From the NCBI GenBank assembly GCA_932294295.1, contig OW028577.1, positions 8,700,001 to 8,764,000 of the forward strand: a stretch of DNA of 64,000 nucleotides, read 5' to 3'. The notes below the pieces were generated by a model. The model searched no databases, was not told the DNA's origin, and worked only from the letters and a program-made list of their open reading frames with translations. Made by a program: the position numbers and the translations under genes. Origin of the DNA: Alitta virens (Eukaryota > Annelida > Polychaeta > Phyllodocida > Nereididae). Of the stretch, positions 10,626 through 18,939 are shown piece after piece; position 1 is the stretch's first letter; each line of letters begins with the position of its first letter.

Positions 10626-10710
10626 GCCCTCGAAGGTCCTGGGCCTCCACGCGGCGAGGGTGGAAACACTTGGGGTGAAGTCCTCTATCCCCAGTGGCTA
10701 AAACAGGACC
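10626..10710 (+). ncRNA. HDV-like self-cleaving ribozyme at the LINE 5' end (copy 1)
   Basis: The first 85 nt fold as a nested double pseudoknot. P1 is GCCCUC(G) 1-6/7 with (C)GAGGGU 30/31-36. P2 is GGUCCUG 10-16 with CAGGACC 79-85. P3 is GCC 18-20 with GGC 28-30, and L3 is UCCACGC. J1.1/4 begins GG, allowing P1.1 with the CC of L3. P4 is CU-GGGG 44-50 with CCCCAG 64-69. J4/2 is UGGCUAAAA, with C73 in the position of the catalytic cytosine. Cleavage 5' of G1 falls exactly at the element/target-duplication border. Family knowledge: HDV-like ribozymes free the 5' ends of R2, RTE and other LINE transcripts. Cleavage itself is not tested here. Confidence 0.85.
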
Positions 10711-10778
10711 GTGCGCATTGCACAAGCTGCTCCAGCTTTACAGGAGGGTGTGTCCCCTACCATACAGGGGAAACAAAA

Positions 10779-12200
10779 ATGAATATGTCCGAATCGACAA
10801 TTTCAGACCGGCTCGCACGTCCCCCGGGTGAACAAGGTGCGCGTCCCTCAGCGGTAAACCAGGCTGAGGTCGAAAAATTGGCTACTGGTTCCAGACAAAG
10901 TAAACGTTTCCGCTCATCTACAGATGATGCCAATCCAAGTACAACTTATGATGTTATATCTACGCCATGGCCTAAGTTTCTTGTTGTTACTGGCAGTGAC
11001 GATGGGTTTTCCCGTCTCTCAGCCATAACAATTTGTCGAACGTTGAAAGAAAGTATTGGTTGCGTTGAAAATACGAGAAGGCTCAGGAGTTCATCCTTGC
11101 TGGTGCAGGTTGCCCACAAGGACCAATCGTTAAAATTGCTGGAGCTGAGGGCCTTTGCGGGTACCCCTGTAAAGGTGGAGCCCCATCGGTTCTTCAACTC
11201 TTGCAAGGGGGTTGTGACATCTCATGAGAGCAGTCTCTGCTCCGATGACGAACTGAGGGACTGGCTGAATGACTACAATGTCATCCACATTCACCGCCAG
11301 CCCCCCAGATATTCACGACAGCTACTGACTCTGACCTTTGATGGCACAGTGTTGCCTGATAGGGTCAGCATAGGGTTCGAGTGGTGTAGGGTACGTCCCT
11401 ACATCCCGAACCCAAAACGATGTTATAATTGCCAGCGATTTGGCCATTTTAGCGGCTCCTGCCGCGCCAAAGCAACCTGCGCCAATTGTGGGTCACGGGA
11501 ACACGTTCATTCCCGTGACTCACCATGTCAGAAACAGTCATATTGTGTTAATTGTGGAGGTGATGGGCCAGCCTATCACCGTGGCTGTCCCAAATGGCAG
11601 CTAGAGAAAGAGATCCTGAAGTTAAAGACCACCAAGGATATCTCCTTTCCCCAAGCACGCCGTATAGCTGAACAGGCTGCTGGGGCAAGCTATGCCTCAG
11701 TCCTGTCTCAGATGGCTGGACCTAGATCTCCTTCACCCAGATCATCGCCCAGGCGAAGGATTGACCTAGATCCTAATTATAATTATTCCAAGGCAGGGCA
11801 AAGCTTGCAGAAACATAAACCTGAATCTAAGACTTCACAGGCAGACGATCACCTCGCAAGAATAAAGCAGCATGCTATAGATGTCGGAAAAGGACATCTT
11901 GTAGCTCCATCGGTTAGTGCGTCACAACTTAGTGTACCCTCACAGGGTGCACCTTCCGGCGTTGAGTCGGAAGAGATACACCAGCCGATGGAAGAGGAGG
12001 CAGGGACTACCACCATCCCTAGGCCTCAACGGGAGGGGGCAATTGATAAAAGATCAATTGTTCCCAAAAGACCCCCCCTCATCAGAAAAACACTAGAAAA
12101 ATCTAGTGCACTGAGCTTCATAACACCACCATCTAAGCATGGTGGGGCCCTCAAAAAGATCTTAACACCAAAAGAGGCAGCGACTTTGAAGAAAAAGTGA
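10779..12200 (+). CDS. I-group LINE ORF1 protein, copy 1
   Basis: 473-residue RNA-binding protein of the LINE ribonucleoprotein. Residues 60-200 resemble an RRM-like domain (FLVVTGSDDG ... DGTVLPDRVSIGFEWC). Three zinc knuckles follow at about residues 214-274: CYNCQRFGHFSGSC, CANCGSREHVHSRDSPC and CVNCGGDGPAYHRGC. The C-terminal 200 residues are Ser/Pro/Lys-rich and probably disordered. The ATG follows a 153-nt leader containing the ribozyme. ORF2 starts 70 nt after the stop. The protein differs from copy 2 at one internal residue (Cys/Phe), and its first ten residues are strikingly different. Confidence 0.9.
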   Translation: MNMSESTISDRLARPPGEQGARPSAVNQAEVEKLATGSRQSKRFRSSTDDANPSTTYDVISTPWPKFLVVTGSDDGFSRLSAITICRTLKESIGCVENTRRLRSSSLLVQVAHKDQSLKLLELRAFAGTPVKVEPHRFFNSCKGVVTSHESSLCSDDELRDWLNDYNVIHIHRQPPRYSRQLLTLTFDGTVLPDRVSIGFEWCRVRPYIPNPKRCYNCQRFGHFSGSCRAKATCANCGSREHVHSRDSPCQKQSYCVNCGGDGPAYHRGCPKWQLEKEILKLKTTKDISFPQARRIAEQAAGASYASVLSQMAGPRSPSPRSSPRRRIDLDPNYNYSKAGQSLQKHKPESKTSQADDHLARIKQHAIDVGKGHLVAPSVSASQLSVPSQGAPSGVESEEIHQPMEEEAGTTTIPRPQREGAIDKRSIVPKRPPLIRKTLEKSSALSFITPPSKHGGALKKILTPKEAATLKKK

Positions 12201-12270
12201 ATATTCATACAAATTCATACCATGCACTACAGATTTTACTATGATAATATTAAACTCTTTTAACTAATTC

Positions 12271-15200
12271 ATGGACAGTATCATTCAGTGGAACTGTCGA
12301 GGTTTCAGAGCCAACTTCGATGAAATAGGTTGCATGGTCCAAGACTTAAACCCTAGTGTTTTCTGTCTACAGGAAACATTTCTGAAACCTCCAAATAGTT
12401 TTAAACTGAGAAACTATCATATGTATAATACATATGGCAATATTGCCCACGATAGAGCCACTGGTGGCTCATCAATTTTAGTTAAAAATGGCATCATTCA
12501 TACCCATATTGCTCTTAACACTAACCTTCAGGCTACAGCAGTTCGTCTGAACCTGAATAAAACATTCACCATATGTTCCATATATATTCCTCCACCCTTT
12601 CACCTTACAGCCAGTGATTTGCATAACCTTTACAATCAACTGCCTGAACCGCGTCTTATCCTAGGAGATTTTAACAGCCATAACCAATTGTGGGGAAGCA
12701 CTTCCCACAACAACAAAGGAAAAACCATTGAAGATTTTCTCAATGACCACACCCTTTGCTTGTTCAATGATGGTTCACCTACATATCTTCACCCAGGTCA
12801 TGGAACATTTTCAGCGATAGACCTTAGTATATGTGATCCAGCGTTATTTCTGGAATTTGAATGGAGAGTATTAGAGGACACTCACGGCAGTGATCACTTT
12901 CCTATTGTCCTACAAAACGTAGAAGGTACAAGAGAAGTGGGTCAACTCCGATGGAAGTTGCATAAAGCGGATTGGACCTCCTTCGAAAAGCACTGCTTAG
13001 AAACAATTACTATGTCTCATTATAGGAATTGTAATAATCTCGTTGAAGATTTTACTGATGATATTACTGATATAGCCAATAAAACAATACCGATGACAAA
13101 AAATAATTCTAAACGTAGTGCAAGACCTTGGTTTGATGACGAAGTAAGAGAAGCTATTAAAAACCGTAAGAAAGCCCTCAGAATTTTTAAATCACAGCCG
13201 ACCATCAACAATCTGAATAATTTTAAGTGCCTGAAAGCCAAAGCGCGTAGAATTGTCAGGCAAAAAAAACGTAGTTGCTGGAGAGACTATGTCTCCAGAC
13301 TCACTGAAAGAACTCCTAGCAATAAAGTCTGGAAAATGATTAAGAAGATTGAAGGAAAGAACCTAGCTTCGCATGTAAGCATTCTAGAAGTGAATGGAGA
13401 ACATCTCTCCTCACCAGAACAAATATCAAACGGGTTAGGAGAACAGTTTGCATACAACTCCTCATCGGAGAACTATACGAGAGAATTTCAATGTTATAAG
13501 GCTCAAGCTGAGAGATTAACCCTAAATATACAGTCTGATAACAGCGAAGATTATAACTCCTACATCACCTTAGAAGAACTTCAGAAGGTCATCTTAAAAG
13601 CGACTGACTCTGCAACAGGCCCTGATAATATACATTCTCAAATCTTAAAACACCTACCTCAATCCTCTTTAAAAACATTACTGTACATCTTTAATCAAAT
13701 TTGGGAGAAGGGATGTCTTCCATCCCTGTGGAAACAAGCCACGGTCATCCCAATTCCCAAGCCGGGGAAGGATCATAGTGATCCTATGAATTATCGACCA
13801 ATAGCCTTAACCAGTTGTCTATGTAAGACAATGGAGCGAATTGTTACCGATAGACTGGTTTGGTTCCTGGAGTCGAACCAGCTTATTACAGAGTTCCAAT
13901 CTGGATTTCGCCGTCACAGGAGCACATTAGATCATTTAGTCAGACTGGAAACTTATGTTAGAGATGCTTTCATTAACAGAGAACACGTAGTAGCCATATT
14001 CTTTGACCTAGAAAAAGCTTATGACACTACATGGAAATATGGAATAATGAAAGATCTCCACGACTTAGGGCTTCGAGGTCGCCTTCCAGTTTTCATCGGA
14101 TCCTTCCTACAGGATCGCTTCTTTAAGGTCCGAGTGGGATCAACGATGTCAAGCCCCTACTCTCAGGAGAATGGAGTCCCTCAGGGTAGTATTCTCTCGC
14201 CCACCCTCTTTAACGTCAAAATCAACAGTATAGTAAATTCCATCTCAGAAAATCTCATGTCGTCCCTATATGTTGACGATTTCCTCATTGCATATCGTTC
14301 CAGATATATGCCAACCATAGAACGACAACTGCAATTAAATTTGAATAGGATTCACAAATGGTCACTCGAAAATGGCTTCAAGTTCTCTAAACAGAAGACA
14401 GTTTGTCTGCCTTTCTATTACTTACGATCAAACCATCCAGATCCATCACTAATAATTGACAACTGTCAAATAAAAGTGGTGAATGAAACAAAATTTTTGG
14501 GTGTACTCTTTGACTCCAAATTGTCTTTCATTCCGCATATCAAAGCACTGAAAGCAAAGTGCCTGAAATCAATGAACCTCCTTAAAGTAGTGAGCAAATA
14601 TAATTGGGGTGGGGACACAACGGTCCTCCTTCGTCTCTATCGAGCAATTACTCGTTCTCGACTTGATTATGGTTCTGTGGTATATAGCTCCGCCAGACCA
14701 TCTTATCTAAAATGCCTGAATTCTGTACATCATCAAGGGTTGCGACTAAGCTTAAGAGCTTTTCGTACATCTCCTGTAGAGAGCTTATATGTACTGGCAG
14801 GGGAACCTCCACTTTCCCTTCGTCGTATCAAGTTATCCATGCAATACATACTAAAGGTAGCTTCAACTCCAACAAATCCAACATATGATGTAATATTTCA
14901 TCCAAAATACATGCATCATTATGAATCTCGTTCAAACGCCATTCGACCACTGGGATTACGCATGAAATTCTATCTTGAGGCTGCAAAAATTGATACTACA
15001 ATCATTGCCGAGACGGAAGTACCACCCATTCCGCCATGGATTCTCCCAGTCCCGAAAGTTATACTGGATTTGGCAGAGCTTAAGAAAAGCGAAACCAATC
15101 CGGTAGACTATCAAAATCTATTTTATAGTATAAGGTTTAAATACGAATCGTACAAATTTCTATACACAGATGGCTCAAAAATGGAAAGACGAGTAGGCTG

Positions 15201-15954
15201 TGCTGTCACTTCTTATAAAACCGTTATAGCTGAATGTCGTCTTCCAGACCACTGCTCAATATACACTGCAGAATTAACAGCTATTTACCTTGCCTTAAAG
15301 AACATCGAGGACTCAGAATCAGATCGTTATGTTATCTGTTCTGATTCCAAATCTGCTCTTCAAGCAATCCAAAATAAACAACTTGATAACCCTGGGATCT
15401 TAGATGTTCTTATTAAGTATTTCTATCTTCACGAATACAAAGACATAGTATTCTGCTGGATTCCTGGACACGCTGGCATTGAAGGGAATGAAAAAGCAGA
15501 CCTGGCAGCAAAAAGGGCTCTTACAAAAGAGATAACTGATTTTACCATTCCATACACTGATTTTAAAATGACTATAAAATCTTTTATCATGTCTTGCTGG
15601 CAAAGACAATGGAATGAATGTAATAACAACAAGTTGCATTCAATCTTACCTTGCATTCAAAATAAAATACCGAGTAGGTTCAATACTCGCAAAGATCAAG
15701 GAATATATCACAGATGCCTCATAGGACATTCAAGACTTACACATTTACACCTTTTAGTCAATGAACCGGCACCGGTATGCCAGAGTTGTCGGCGCTCCCT
15801 AACAATCAAACATATTTTATTAGATTGCATCCACTTACAACGCATTAGAAGACCTCTGTTTCAAGCTACTACCTTACAACATCTCTTTACTAGATATCCA
15901 ACCCAGACAATTATTGATTTTTTATATGCTTCTGGTTTCTACTACCAAATATAG
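12271..15954 (+). CDS. I-group LINE ORF2: endonuclease, reverse transcriptase and RNase H, copy 1
   Basis: 1227 residues, intact. The AP-type endonuclease (about 1-220) has IIQWNCRGF, LQETF, LGDFNSHN, SAIDLSI and GSDHFPI. The RT (about 470-760) has YRPIALTSCLCK, FFDLEKAYDTTW, GVPQGSILSPTLF, the catalytic YVDD near residue 668, and FLGVLFDSKLSF. The RNase H (about 962-1090) has YTDGSK, YTAELTAI, CSDSKSAL and GHAGIEGNEKADLAAK, giving a complete acidic active site. A C-terminal C-x2-C...H-x4-C knuckle (CQSC ... KHILLDC) follows. It performs target-primed reverse transcription. YVDD replaces the more usual YADD and is shared by copy 2, so it is a family trait. Confidence 0.95.
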   Translation: MDSIIQWNCRGFRANFDEIGCMVQDLNPSVFCLQETFLKPPNSFKLRNYHMYNTYGNIAHDRATGGSSILVKNGIIHTHIALNTNLQATAVRLNLNKTFTICSIYIPPPFHLTASDLHNLYNQLPEPRLILGDFNSHNQLWGSTSHNNKGKTIEDFLNDHTLCLFNDGSPTYLHPGHGTFSAIDLSICDPALFLEFEWRVLEDTHGSDHFPIVLQNVEGTREVGQLRWKLHKADWTSFEKHCLETITMSHYRNCNNLVEDFTDDITDIANKTIPMTKNNSKRSARPWFDDEVREAIKNRKKALRIFKSQPTINNLNNFKCLKAKARRIVRQKKRSCWRDYVSRLTERTPSNKVWKMIKKIEGKNLASHVSILEVNGEHLSSPEQISNGLGEQFAYNSSSENYTREFQCYKAQAERLTLNIQSDNSEDYNSYITLEELQKVILKATDSATGPDNIHSQILKHLPQSSLKTLLYIFNQIWEKGCLPSLWKQATVIPIPKPGKDHSDPMNYRPIALTSCLCKTMERIVTDRLVWFLESNQLITEFQSGFRRHRSTLDHLVRLETYVRDAFINREHVVAIFFDLEKAYDTTWKYGIMKDLHDLGLRGRLPVFIGSFLQDRFFKVRVGSTMSSPYSQENGVPQGSILSPTLFNVKINSIVNSISENLMSSLYVDDFLIAYRSRYMPTIERQLQLNLNRIHKWSLENGFKFSKQKTVCLPFYYLRSNHPDPSLIIDNCQIKVVNETKFLGVLFDSKLSFIPHIKALKAKCLKSMNLLKVVSKYNWGGDTTVLLRLYRAITRSRLDYGSVVYSSARPSYLKCLNSVHHQGLRLSLRAFRTSPVESLYVLAGEPPLSLRRIKLSMQYILKVASTPTNPTYDVIFHPKYMHHYESRSNAIRPLGLRMKFYLEAAKIDTTIIAETEVPPIPPWILPVPKVILDLAELKKSETNPVDYQNLFYSIRFKYESYKFLYTDGSKMERRVGCAVTSYKTVIAECRLPDHCSIYTAELTAIYLALKNIEDSESDRYVICSDSKSALQAIQNKQLDNPGILDVLIKYFYLHEYKDIVFCWIPGHAGIEGNEKADLAAKRALTKEITDFTIPYTDFKMTIKSFIMSCWQRQWNECNNNKLHSILPCIQNKIPSRFNTRKDQGIYHRCLIGHSRLTHLHLLVNEPAPVCQSCRRSLTIKHILLDCIHLQRIRRPLFQATTLQHLFTRYPTQTIIDFLYASGFYYQI

Positions 15955-16268
15955 ATAATCAATCTTAACCTAGAGAGCCTCTACATAGCCCACTCAGGTG
16001 CTGATGAGGCGTTAAACAATAACTCACACACACACACACATCTTACCAAACAAGCTTTGATATTTTCTTCTTTTGTGTACTCCTCTAGTCGGTCTATGTC
16101 TTCCCCGGACATAAGAGGGAGGGTGATATCATCTGGCAATTTGCTTTCTGATGGATGCTCTCTGATATCCCCAGTCCTCCTCATATCAGCAAGGTGCTCA
16201 ACATAGCTTTGATTGTGGCATTTTCTTCTTTTAATTCCTCTAGCACAGTTAAGATCCTAATTCTCTTG

Positions 16269-16491
16269 CTGAAATATGATTTTTAGCATAATTGTAAAAC
16301 TTAGCTTGTAATTCCCTTCAAATGTAGGTAATTTATAACTGCCTACAAGAAATGTTTAACCAAAGTAATAAATTTTTGCACAAAGCAAGACGAAGCACTT
16401 TTTACTTGGCAGCCACTAGGTTCTGTTTTTGTTCTTTGGATATATGAGTTTGAAATACTCATGTGGTAACAACCAAATGGGAAAAATAGCA

Positions 16492-16494
<3 letters not shown>
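16269..16494. other. Upstream intron/flank of DUF4806-type exon A
   Basis: AT-rich, no further exon recognised on the minus strand. Confidence 0.35.
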
Positions 16495-16563
<69 letters not shown>

Positions 16564-16732
16564 CTCTCTCTTTCTCTCTCTCTTTCTCTCTTTCTCTCTT
16601 TCTCTCTTTCTCTCTTTCTCCTCTCCTCTCCTCTCCTCTCCTCTCCTCTCCTCTCCTCTCCTCTCCTCTCCTCTCCTCTCCTCTCCTCTCCTCTCCTCTC
16701 CTCTCCTCTCCTCTCCTCTCCTCTCCTCTCCT
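16495..16732. repeat. Compound microsatellite: (TA)n, (TCTCTT)n, (TCTCC)n
   Basis: (TA)n at 16495-16560 is followed by CTCTTT-type repeats to about 16617. About 22 copies of the pentamer TCTCC/CTCCT run to 16731. The pyrimidine strand is uninterrupted for about 170 bp, so triplex formation is possible. The long open frames on the minus strand are artefacts of the repeat. Confidence 0.95.
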
Positions 16733-16797
16733 GTTCAATGATTGCACTCTTGTGTTTCGTGATAGCTACCTGAGCCAGGTAGCTTTCGTCCATTCAT

Positions 16798-16827
16798 ATG
16801 CAAATTATATGCAAATTACATGCAAAT
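16798..16827 (+). promoter_or_regulatory. Three octamer (ATGCAAAT) motifs at 11-bp spacing
   Basis: ATGCAAAT occurs at 16798, 16809 and 16820, each 11 bp apart, about one helical turn. The octamer is the consensus for POU/Oct homeodomain proteins. A perfect 9-bp inverted repeat (AGCTACCTG ... CAGGTAGCT) lies just upstream at about 16764-16784. Function is inference. Confidence 0.45.
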
Positions 16828-16832
16828 TTCAG

Positions 16833-17742
16833 TATCAATACACCAAAGGAACTTTTTTGTTGGATACTATACTTGAGCCGTTTATTTCTAAGTCTTGATA
16901 GTCTTCACAACACCACTCCTCACGAAAGTCATTTTGATTGAAAACAGTGCTCAGCAATAGGCAAAAACAAAGACAAATTTACAATTTAATAGACTTTAAA
17001 AAAAAACACAAAAAAAAAATCAATTTAAAGCAATATACATAAACTAAATAAATATTCTAGCTCACCGTCTTTAAATAACAGCTAGAGTCCTTCTTGGAGG
17101 GCACAGTGATCTGATGTGTTTTCTTAATGCCCTTATGTGATCCTGTGGTCCCAGGGCACATTTCTCAATGCTAATTATGTTTGCACCAGTTGCGGTATTT
17201 TACTCACTGACAAACATATATTATAGCCATTTTTCTGCGACTGCATTATTCAAAGGAAAAAAAAATCGACTTTGAAATATCGCAGTTTTCGTGTTTTATG
17301 TTTGCAAAGCTCTTTGACCTTGAAAAGTAGTTCAAGGTTACTAATACCATGTCTCAAGAAGTCACACACCCGAACTTGGAAAAGAGGGGGGAGGGGGATA
17401 ATGACAAAAACAAAGGTCTTCACCATAGGATTATGAAGCCCAATAATTTAAATGAAAAACCAACGATTGATAAACATTATGATAATACAGGGATTCATAA
17501 AAAAACAAGCCTGCGAAACATTCCGAAGACGTTGCTACACATTTTATTGAGACGGCAAGTTTTCTTAACGCTAAAGCAAGTATAAATTTAATCTTGAGAG
17601 TTAGAGGCAATATACCTATCCACAACTTCTATTCATACAAATATGTATAGGCCTATATATATTTTTTGTATTCTATTTCCAATTTACATTATCAAACATT
17701 TCATCACAATTTGCACAATATTTCAAAGGAAATATTGTTATA
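16833..17742. other. AT-rich stretch, no gene seen
   Basis: Contains homopolymer A tracts and a 78-codon open frame (17349-17585) without recognisable features. Ends at the TA target site of the Tc1 element. Confidence 0.4.
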
Positions 17743-18535
17743 TACACTGCCAAGAAAAAGTTTGGAAAAAAATGTTTTTTCGTTATTTTTTATGGAATTT
17801 CATGGTTTTATTAACAAAAGTAACACTGACTGGGTAAACAAACACAAGAGAAAAGAATGTGATATGTACAAAACCATTAATTAGCAAAAACAAACTTGTT
17901 ACAGTTCAAACTTTTGATTCATCAAAAAAAACACCCTTTGCAGCTAGAGCGCTTTACAAATCTTGGGCATTCTGGCAGTGAGTTTGGTGAGATATTCAGG
18001 TGTGATTTCATTCCAAGCCTGTTGCAAAAGGTTCCACATGTCAGATTGGCTTGTTGGACACTTTTCCCGGACTTTCCGATCAAGCTGCTCCCATAAAAGC
18101 TCTATTGGATTTAGGTCGGGCGATTGTGCTGGCCATTTCATAACTGATAGTATCCCAGCTGCTTCTTTCTTTTCCAAATATGTTGTGCAGAGCTTTGACG
18201 TATGTTTAGGGTCATTATCTTGTTGCATAATGAAGTTGCGCCCAATCACTCGCTGTCCAGATGGGATTGCTTGTCGCTGCAGGATGGAATGATAGCCTCT
18301 CTGGTCCAGTATTCCTTTGATTTGGAACAGGTTGCCAACTCTACCATTCCCAAAACAACCCCATATCATCACATTTCCACCACCGTGTTTGACGAAAGGT
18401 GTTAAACAGGCATCCATCATCTTCTCATTGCTCCTGCGTCTGACAAACGTTTTTCTCTTGGATCCAAACACGTCAAATTTTGATTCATCAGTCCAGAGTG
18501 CCCGATTCCAATCATCAATGCTCCAATTTTTGTGG

Positions 18536-18721
18536 GGCGGGGGCCTAGCTCAGAGGTAGCGCTCTGGGCTTCCAACCGCTGGGTCCCGGGTTCGATTCCC
18601 GGTCGAGCCTAAGTTGGATGGCTGTTTCATCCTTCGTCTCATTGCCATGGTCCCTGCCTGTCCTAATTAGCCCAACTGGTGCAGAAACACAGGACGTAAA
18701 GCCCTAATCCCACCCACCCAC
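18536..18721 (+). mobile_element. tRNA-derived SINE, copy A (inside Tc1 transposase)
   Basis: The head resembles a tRNA gene with box A (TAGCTCAGAGGTAGCG) and box B (GGTTCGATTCC). A unique body, a tail block TAGCCCAACTGGTGCAG...AGGACGTAAAGCCCTAA and a C/A-rich repeat end follow. The 16-bp target duplication GCTCCAATTTTTGTGG flanks it (18520-18535, 18722-18737). Boxes A and B provide an internal RNA polymerase III promoter. Confidence 0.92.
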
Positions 18722-18786
18722 GCTCCAATTTTTGTGGTCTCTGGCCCACTGTAACCTCTTTTTCGATTTGCAGACCTCAGGAGGGG

Positions 18787-18871
18787 GCCCTCGAAGGTCC
18801 TGGGCCTCCACGCGGCGAGGGTGGAAACACTTGGGGTGAAGTCCTCTATCCCCAGTGGCTAAAACAGGACC
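18787..18871 (+). ncRNA. HDV-like self-cleaving ribozyme (copy 2)
   Basis: Identical in all paired regions and in the J4/2 UGGCUAAAA to the copy 1 ribozyme. Predicted cleavage is again exactly at the first base after the target duplication. Confidence 0.85.
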
Positions 18872-18939
18872 GTGCGCATTGCACAAGCTGCTCCAGCTTT
18901 ACAGGAGGGTGTGTCCCCTACCATACAGGGGAAACAAAA

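Larger units (their letters stand above)
10626..16039 (+). mobile_element. Full-length I-group LINE, copy 1
   Basis: The element has a 5' HDV-like ribozyme, ORF1, a 70-bp spacer, ORF2, a short 3' UTR ending GATGAGGCGTTAAACAATAA, and a CA-repeat tail. The 13-bp target duplication ATCTTACCAAACA lies at 10613-10625 and 16040-16052. Both ORFs are open and about 99% identical to copy 2 at 18.8-24.2 kb, so the family moved recently. It sits antisense in an intron of the DUF4806-type gene. ORF2 has an RNase H domain, which places it in the I group (I/Nimb-like) rather than Jockey or CR1. Confidence 0.93.
9479..16268 (-). pseudogene. C-terminal half of a DUF4806-family gene, three exons, interrupted by a LINE and two frame breaks
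   Basis: Exon A is 16268-16047, exon B 10518-10361 and exon C 9648-9479, ending at TGA; AG/GT sites bound the internal junctions. Exon A first reads a coiled-coil-like segment (TVLEELKEENATIKAMLSTL). In another frame it then reads LPLMSGEDIDRLEEY, the start of the DUF4806 fold. Exon B continues with LTILGGATNKELMKKLL and, after a one-base shift, RGFTNLRIKDVIF. Exon C joins in phase and has STTKRWFKSASNR and a Lys/Ala-rich tail. Family knowledge: DUF4806 proteins are expanded in many invertebrates and fish and their function is unknown. The two frame shifts suggest a pseudogene or assembly indels. The 101-bp intron between A and B carries a whole I-group LINE at its splice donor. It may be the distal part of the gene whose N-terminal exons lie at 52.9-57.4 kb, but phases show that at least one exon would be missing. 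Confidence 0.65.

Noticed and set aside
15981..16039. CTGATGAG...TAAAC in the LINE tail as a hammerhead ribozyme core
   Set aside because: CTGATGAG fits, but the required GAAA is not present and no stems I and III can be paired; it is more likely an RT recognition tail.
16416..16793. Arg/Glu-rich frame on the minus strand
   Set aside because: Generated by the TCTCC and TA microsatellites.
18550..18610. A functional tRNA gene
   Set aside because: Boxes A and B are good but the anticodon stem does not pair and the sequence continues into a SINE body with target duplications; four copies share it.
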